Assembly (NCBI RefSeq): GCF_022430545.2
Contig: NZ_CP092488.2
Span: 2,108,001-2,172,000 of the forward strand
Origin: Mycobacterium paraterrae
GTDB lineage: Bacteria; Actinomycetota; Actinomycetes; Mycobacteriales; Mycobacteriaceae
Direction of reading: 5' to 3'
DNA length: 64,000 nt
The notes under the pieces are model-generated. The model ran no database searches and was not told the DNA's origin. It saw only the letters and a program-made list of their open reading frames with translations. Positions 58,976-64,000 of the stretch are shown one piece after another. How positions within the stretch are numbered: position 1 is the stretch's first letter; each line of letters begins with the position of its first letter. A program made the position numbers and the translations under genes.

Positions 58976-60562
58976 TTGGTCGAGGCGTTGGTCGACCCGC
59001 ATCCCGGCAGTGACTTCGCACTCGCCGGCCTGACACCGCGGGCCCGACTCTGGCTGCTGACCGTGGCGTGCTTCGGTGTGCTGCTGGTGATCGCCTCGAT
59101 GGTGGCCCTGAATACCGCGCTGCCCGACATTGCGATCGCCACTGGGGCGAGTCAAACCCAACTCACCTGGATCGTGGACTGCTACACCCTGGTGTTGGCC
59201 TGCCTGCTGTTGCCGGCCGGTGCAATCGGAGACCGGTTCGGCCGGCGCGGCGCGATGCTGGTCGGCCTGGCCGTCTTCGGCGCCGCGTCATTGGTCGCCG
59301 CGGTGACGTCCGATCCTCTGGTCGTCATCGTCTCCCGTGGCGTCGCCGGCGGAGGCGCGGCGCTGATCATGCCCGCGACGTTGTCGTTGATCACCGCAGC
59401 GCACCCCAAGGACCAGCGCAATAAGGCGGTAGGCATCTGGGCCGGTGTCGCCGGGTCGGGAGCCGTCATCGGGATGCTCGGATCCGGTGCCCTGCTGAAC
59501 TTTTGGTCTTGGCACTCGATCTTCTGGGCGTTTGCCGGTGCGGCGGCGGCGATCTTCCTGTTGGCCCTGACCATCGCAAGCTCACGCGAGACGGACACCC
59601 ATCCGCTCGACTGGCGCGGCGCGGCGGTCATCGGGGGAGCGGTGGCGACACTCGTGTTCGGCATCCTCGAGGCACCTGCGCACGGGTGGACCCATCCGTT
59701 GGTAGTCGTCAGCATCACCGTCGGCTTGTTATTGAGCGTGGCATTCGGCTTCGTCGAAGTGCGCCAACGCTTTCCCCTGTTGGATGTGCGCCTGTTCGCG
59801 GTACCCGCATTCGCCACCGGCGCCGCCACCATCACTGTGTTCTTCTTGTCGATGTTCGGGTTCTTGTTCCTGCTCATGCAGTACATGCAGATGATCCTGG
59901 GTTACAGCCCCAATAAGACCGCACTGGCGCTCAGCCCGGTCATCGGCCCGATGCTGGTGCTTTCGGTGCTGTCCTTCTGGTATCTGCCCCGACTCGGCCT
60001 GCGCGCTGTTGTCGTCAGTGGGCTCCTGCTGATCGCAACCGGTTGTTTGTGCATGCTCGGCATCAAGGTGGGGTCGCCCTACTGGCGCGCGGCGTGGCCG
60101 ATGTTGGTGATGAGTATCGGCATTGGGCTGTGCACAGCGCCGACGACATCGGTCATCATGACCACCGCCCCTGACGACAAGCAGGGTGTGGCATCGGCGG
60201 TCAACGACGCCAGCCGCGAGATCGGTGCCGCGCTCGGCATCGCGCTGGCCGGGTCGATGTTGGCCGGCCATTACTCGAAAGCGCTGGCACCCAACCTGAC
60301 TGGCTTTCCGAAACCGGTGGGCGACGCCGCATCGACGTCACTCGAGCAAGCGCTGGAAGTGTCGCGGCGACTCGGTCCCGTCGGGGCTCGACTGGCGGCA
60401 GCCAGCAAGACGGCCTTCATCGACGCCATGCATTCGTCGCTGCTGGTCCTCGCCATCCTCGTTGCGGTCAGCGCTGTGCTGATCGGGTTGTGGGCGCCCG
60501 GTCGCGACGACCAGCAGTTGCGACCGGTCCGCCACCTGTTGGCTCGGCGGCGGTCTCACTAG
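58976..60562 (+). CDS. DHA2-family (14-helix) MFS drug exporter
   Basis: The roughly 528-residue membrane protein has 14 predicted helices and the DHA2 signatures LTWIVDCYTLVLACLLLPAG and AGAIGDRFGRRGAMLVG in the first half, with GPMLVLSVL and TSVIMTTAPDDKQGVASAVNDASREIG later. It should expel hydrophobic cations or dyes by proton antiport. TTG 58976 is preferred: GGAGGG lies 7 nt upstream, and the alternative GTG 58901 would include a perfect operator-like palindrome. Confidence 0.87.
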   Translation: MVEALVDPHPGSDFALAGLTPRARLWLLTVACFGVLLVIASMVALNTALPDIAIATGASQTQLTWIVDCYTLVLACLLLPAGAIGDRFGRRGAMLVGLAVFGAASLVAAVTSDPLVVIVSRGVAGGGAALIMPATLSLITAAHPKDQRNKAVGIWAGVAGSGAVIGMLGSGALLNFWSWHSIFWAFAGAAAAIFLLALTIASSRETDTHPLDWRGAAVIGGAVATLVFGILEAPAHGWTHPLVVVSITVGLLLSVAFGFVEVRQRFPLLDVRLFAVPAFATGAATITVFFLSMFGFLFLLMQYMQMILGYSPNKTALALSPVIGPMLVLSVLSFWYLPRLGLRAVVVSGLLLIATGCLCMLGIKVGSPYWRAAWPMLVMSIGIGLCTAPTTSVIMTTAPDDKQGVASAVNDASREIGAALGIALAGSMLAGHYSKALAPNLTGFPKPVGDAASTSLEQALEVSRRLGPVGARLAAASKTAFIDAMHSSLLVLAILVAVSAVLIGLWAPGRDDQQLRPVRHLLARRRSH

Positions 60563-60739
60563 GCGGTGCTTTCGGGCAGAGCCCGGACCGCGATGGCAAA
60601 CGTTTTGTCCCGCATTCCGTTGCAATCAGGCTGATTTACACGGCTGTGGTGACCGGGCGTAATGGCTACGCTCGCCCAATCCAGTCGCCGACGGCCGGCA
60701 ACTTTTGACGACTTCCGGTTACCGGTAAGGGAAACGGCA

Positions 60740-61846
60740 ATGACAGAACCCATCCATCAACCTCCGCGGTGGCGCAGGGCGCTCTCCTCGGTGGCGCCGC
60801 TGAACGTCCTCGGCCTGAGCGCCATCGTCGTGGCCGCCGGCCTGATCTGGTTTCACAACGCGCGTCACGACACCTTCCCGAACCAGATCCTCAACGTCTC
60901 CTACGACCCCACCCGTGAGCTCTACGCGGCGCTCGACAAGACATTCGTCGACGATTTCAGGCGGCGGACCGGGGTGACGGTGGAAGTCAAGCAGTCCCAT
61001 GGCGGTTCGGGTCGGCAGGCATCGGAAGTCATCAAGGGTCACGAGAAAGCCGATGTGGTCTCGCTCGCGTTGCCGAGTGATGTCGACGCCCTTCGCAAAC
61101 GCGGACTGATAGCCCCCGACTGGCAGAAGCGACTGCCGAATCACTCGGTCCCCTACACGTCGACGATCGTGTTCGTCGTCCACAAGGACAACCCGCTCGG
61201 TATCCACGACTGGCCGGACTTGATCAAGGATGACGTCGAGATCGTCAACCCTGATCCGCGGACGTCCGGCAACGGGAAGCTGAGCGTTCTGGCCGCCTGG
61301 GGGTCGGTCACGACGCGCGGCGGCAGTGAACAAGAGGCCTCCGATTACTTGAGAGCGCTACTGAGCCACGTCAAGGTCGCCGACCCGGGCGCCCGCAGCG
61401 CCGCGATCTCCTACTCGGTGGAAAAGATTGGTGACGTCCATCTGACATGGGAGAACGAGGCGCTGCGAGAGGTGGCGGAGAACAAAGACGAGTTCGAGAT
61501 CGTCTACCCGCCAACCAGCATCCTCGCCGAACCCGCGGTCGCGTGGGTCGATGCAAACCTCAAGGACAAGAAGATGGCGTCCTACGCCAAGGCGTATCTG
61601 GAGTATCTGTACACCGATGCCGCGCAGGAGACCGTCGCGAAATACGGCTACCGCCCGCTCAAGCCGGAGATCTTGGCCAAGCACAAGGACCGGCTGCCCG
61701 CGATCAACCTCTTTCCGATCACCGCGGTGGCCAAGAGCTGGTACGACGCGCAGGAGAAATTCTTCGGCAGTAACGGCATCTACGACGTGGTCTCTTCGGC
61801 TCCGGCCCGGGTCGCGTCGGCACACACCCGAAAGACGACTCCATGA
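60740..61846 (+). CDS. Membrane-anchored sulfate-binding protein
   Basis: The 368-residue protein has one N-terminal hydrophobic segment (about 18-40) without a lipobox Cys, then a type-2 periplasmic binding domain of the sulfate/thiosulfate family: NVSYDPTRELYAAL, VKQSHGGSGRQASEVIKG, VVSLALPSDVDALRK, NPDPRTSGNGKLSVLAAWG and YAKAYLEYLYTDAAQETVAKYGYRP. Such proteins normally deliver sulfate to an ABC permease, but here the next gene, overlapping by 4 bp (ATGA), is a SulP permease. AAGGGA precedes ATG 60740. Confidence 0.88.
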   Translation: MTEPIHQPPRWRRALSSVAPLNVLGLSAIVVAAGLIWFHNARHDTFPNQILNVSYDPTRELYAALDKTFVDDFRRRTGVTVEVKQSHGGSGRQASEVIKGHEKADVVSLALPSDVDALRKRGLIAPDWQKRLPNHSVPYTSTIVFVVHKDNPLGIHDWPDLIKDDVEIVNPDPRTSGNGKLSVLAAWGSVTTRGGSEQEASDYLRALLSHVKVADPGARSAAISYSVEKIGDVHLTWENEALREVAENKDEFEIVYPPTSILAEPAVAWVDANLKDKKMASYAKAYLEYLYTDAAQETVAKYGYRPLKPEILAKHKDRLPAINLFPITAVAKSWYDAQEKFFGSNGIYDVVSSAPARVASAHTRKTTP

Positions 61847-63645
61847 GCCTGAGCCTGATCGACAATCTGAAAAACCTGAATTACGACGGAACCAAGGCGC
61901 GCAGAGACCTGATCGCCGGGTTGACCGTCGCGGCCGTCTCGCTGCCCCAGGGCATCACGTACGCATTGGTGGCCGGCGTCGACCCGAAATTCGGTGTGTA
62001 CTCGGCAATCGTGGTGACCTTTGTCGCCTCGGTTTTCCAGTCGTCGGCGCACCTGGTGAACGGCCCGACAAGCGCGATTTCGCTGCTGGTGTTCAGCACG
62101 CTGGCGTTCATCGACCCGGAGAACCGGACGAGGTTGTTCGAGGCGTTGTTCTTGCTGGGCGTTCTGGTCGGCACCTTCCAGATCCTGATCGCGGTGTTCA
62201 AACTCGGTGATCTGACCCGCTACATCTCCGAATCGGTGATCCTCGGCTTCATCTTGTCCGCCGCCGTCCTGATCGCTTTGGGCCAGTTGGGCAATGCGCT
62301 GGGCGTCAAGGACCAGGGCAACGGCCGGCAGTCAGTGCTGAAACGGACCTACCTCACGCTGTTCCATGGTGAGGCGTACAACTACCGCGCGCTGATCGTC
62401 GCCGTGGCAACCATCGTGCTTGCGGTTGTATTGCGGCGGTTGGTGAAACGCTTTGGCCTGCCCCAAATCGACCTTCTGGCAACGTTGATCTTCGCTGCGC
62501 TTATTGCCTATGCGGCCGGCTGGGCGACCGAAGACCACACTGGCAAAACCGCGATCACGCTGACGGCGAAGATTCCGCAGAGCCTGCCGCACGCGCATAT
62601 CCCCTCGGTGCAACTCGGCGAGGTCGGTCAACTGGCCCCGGGCGCCTTGGCTATCGCGTTCATCGGTCTGCTCGAAGCGCTCTCGATCGCCAAAGCGATC
62701 GCCTACGAGAGTGGACAGAAGATCGACTACAACCGACAGATCCTCGCCGAGGGTCTCGGCAACCTGACCGGCGGCTTCTTCCAGGCTGTGCCCGGCTCGG
62801 GCTCGGTGACCCGTTCGCCGATCAACTACCAGGCCGGCGCGGTGACGCGATTTTCCGGGGTGATCGCATCCATCGGTGTGGCGGTCATCGTGCTGCTGTT
62901 CGCGCCGCTGCTGCACTACATGCCCCGGGCCGCGCTGGCCGGCCTGCTGCTGATCACCGCCGCCCGCCTGATCGACATCAAGCGGCTCAGCTACGCCATC
63001 AAGGCATCCCGTTACGACGCCGGTCTGGTGTTGATCACGGCGCTCACCGGAATATTCGTCGACCTGGACACGGCAGTGCTGCTCGGCGTCGCGCTGTCGA
63101 TCCTGTTGTTCGTGCCGCGGGCGGCCAAGCTGAAGGCCAGGGAACTCGTGGTAGCGCCCGAGCGGGTCGTCCGCGAGCGAGTGCCGGGAGATCCCGCCGA
63201 TCCGTCGACGCTGATCTACGACTTCGAGGGCGAGCTGTTCTTCGGTGCCGCACCCGAACTCGAGCGCTACCTCGACGACCTCGCGGCGCGGATCAAAAAC
63301 GACGACATCAAATACCTTGTGCTGCGCGTCAAGCGGGTCCGCCACCCGGACGCGGTCGTGATCCAGCGGATCGACAAGTTCGTGCGCGACGAGACCGACC
63401 GCGGCGTCGTGGTGTTGCTGGCCGGCGTGCAAGACGACCTGTGGACGCTGCTTACCAACGTCGGCTTCGACAAGTGGTTCCCGTCTGACCGCGTGTTCCC
63501 CGAGGAGGAGGAGGAGTTCTCGGCGACGCTGAAGGCCGTCCGCTACGCGCACGCCCTGCGGGGGTTCGACGAATCCGGCGACAAGGTGCCGACGGAGGCG
63601 ATCGCCACCAACGGAGACCGCAAGCATTACTACTACTTGGTCTGA
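61843..63645 (+). CDS. SulP-family sulfate permease with C-terminal STAS domain
   Basis: The 600-residue protein has about 12 helices (residues about 20-430) with SulP landmarks: AAVSLPQGITYALVAG, NGPTSAISLLVFSTL, GNLTGGFFQAVPGSGSVTRS and FIGLLEALSIAKAIA. The cytoplasmic STAS domain (about 450-570) includes LIYDFEGELFFGAA. SulP proteins take up sulfate, bicarbonate or other anions. The start overlaps the sulfate-binding-protein stop, so the two are co-translated. Confidence 0.9.
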   Translation: MSLSLIDNLKNLNYDGTKARRDLIAGLTVAAVSLPQGITYALVAGVDPKFGVYSAIVVTFVASVFQSSAHLVNGPTSAISLLVFSTLAFIDPENRTRLFEALFLLGVLVGTFQILIAVFKLGDLTRYISESVILGFILSAAVLIALGQLGNALGVKDQGNGRQSVLKRTYLTLFHGEAYNYRALIVAVATIVLAVVLRRLVKRFGLPQIDLLATLIFAALIAYAAGWATEDHTGKTAITLTAKIPQSLPHAHIPSVQLGEVGQLAPGALAIAFIGLLEALSIAKAIAYESGQKIDYNRQILAEGLGNLTGGFFQAVPGSGSVTRSPINYQAGAVTRFSGVIASIGVAVIVLLFAPLLHYMPRAALAGLLLITAARLIDIKRLSYAIKASRYDAGLVLITALTGIFVDLDTAVLLGVALSILLFVPRAAKLKARELVVAPERVVRERVPGDPADPSTLIYDFEGELFFGAAPELERYLDDLAARIKNDDIKYLVLRVKRVRHPDAVVIQRIDKFVRDETDRGVVVLLAGVQDDLWTLLTNVGFDKWFPSDRVFPEEEEEFSATLKAVRYAHALRGFDESGDKVPTEAIATNGDRKHYYYLV

Positions 63646-63669
63646 GACCGGCCCGGCGGTCCGCATAAG

Positions 63670-63675
63670 TAAACT
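63670..63675 (+). promoter_or_regulatory. Probable -10 hexamer of a leaderless transcript
   Basis: TAAACT is followed by 6 nt and the ATG at 63682 of the ketopantoate-reductase-like gene. Confidence 0.45.
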
Positions 63676-63681
63676 CGCCCA

Positions 63682-64000
63682 ATGAGTTCCGGCCGACGCT
63701 ATGTGATCGTCGGGGCGGGTGCAATCGGCGGCACTGTCGGCGGAGTGTTGACGCGGGCCGGCGTAGCGACTGTGCTGGTCGCCCGTGGGCCGCACGCCGA
63801 GACGCTGGCGGCCAACGGCCTGACCCTTCGCACACCCGACGGTACGTTCCAGACCCCGGTTGCTGCGGTGTCCGACGCCGCCGAGGTGCGGCTGACTCCT
63901 GACGACGTGCTCGTGTTCACCACCAAGACCCAGCAACTGGACGTGGCGCTGCAACAGTGGGTCGACCAACCGGTCCACGGCCCGGAGGGAGTCCTGGGCA
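63682..64000 (+). CDS. Ketopantoate reductase-like protein, N-terminal part
   Basis: The visible 106 residues are the NAD(P)-binding half of an ApbA/PanE-type reductase: YVIVGAGAIGGTVGGVL (GxGxxG) and DVLVFTTKTQQLDVAL with the conserved Lys. The catalytic Lys region lies beyond the window. It may be a true 2-dehydropantoate 2-reductase or a paralogue. Leaderless geometry is seen upstream. Confidence 0.82.
   Translation, partial: MSSGRRYVIVGAGAIGGTVGGVLTRAGVATVLVARGPHAETLAANGLTLRTPDGTFQTPVAAVSDAAEVRLTPDDVLVFTTKTQQLDVALQQWVDQPVHGPEGVLG

Noticed and set aside
62332..63978. 548-codon minus-strand open frame over the SulP permease
   Set aside because: Shadow of the permease codons; it contains no domain and crosses into the next gene.

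Overview
The window reads as a high-GC mycobacterial chromosome, most likely non-tuberculous. The evidence is the family mix: an MmpS/MmpL pair, DUF732, DUF3349 and DUF7159 proteins, a Tat-exported Rv2525c-like DUF1906 protein, a TetR/TauD pair laid out like Rv3405c/Rv3406, fatty-acyl-AMP-ligase-loaded polyketide synthesis, many GTG/TTG starts, and several starts 6-7 nt after a TANNNT hexamer (leaderless geometry). No rRNA, tRNA or CRISPR array was seen. Family names come from reading motifs by eye; no database search was run.

Region 1 (about 0.3-23.9 kb) is the most unusual part and looks like a lipopeptide-type biosynthetic locus. On the minus strand, in transcription order, lie a broken FAD monooxygenase, a cytochrome P450, a 2.8-kaa FAAL-ACP-KS-AT-DH-ER-KR-ACP polyketide synthase and a 1.76-kaa NRPS. 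The NRPS (C-A-PCP) has no thioesterase; it ends in two KAS III-like domains, the second lacking the catalytic cysteine. Converging on it from the plus strand is an exporter-like pair: a MacB-type permease and an ATPase fused behind three copies of a DUF7159-like unit repeating every 378 bp. An IS110-family element sits in the end of the FAD gene, which also has a one-base frameshift, so the locus may be decaying. A lysine-rich J-domain protein lies just upstream.

Region 2 (23.9-39.6 kb) holds accessory and stress genes: DUF1906 protein, an HEVLE-motif protein coupled to a patatin phospholipase, GAF-ANTAR regulator, DUF3349, a Rho-N-domain protein behind a SigF-like promoter, an FMN glutamate-synthase-like membrane protein, an aldehyde dehydrogenase preceded by a large AT-rich palindrome, a DJ-1 protein, a Na+/H+ antiporter, a STAS protein, an MFS exporter, a beta-lactamase-fold protein and a DUF732 protein.

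Region 3 (39.6-52.7 kb) holds a secreted RNase Sa-like enzyme with a barstar inhibitor, a MaoC dehydratase, an FMN TIM-barrel protein, an MmpS-MmpL-DinB-epoxide hydrolase run, a small Cys-rich protein, a HugZ-like protein, an F420-type oxidoreductase, a methyltransferase and an HSL-family hydrolase.

Region 4 (52.7-64 kb) is rich in visible regulation. An OsmC/acyl-CoA-dehydrogenase/FNT-channel operon and a nearby TetR gene share the operator motif TAGACAGA-N4-TCTGTCTA. A second TetR gene is divergent from a TauD-family dioxygenase. Then come an SDR, a DHA2 efflux pump behind a perfect palindrome, a membrane-anchored sulfate-binding protein translationally coupled to a SulP permease, and the start of a ketopantoate-reductase-like gene cut by the window edge.
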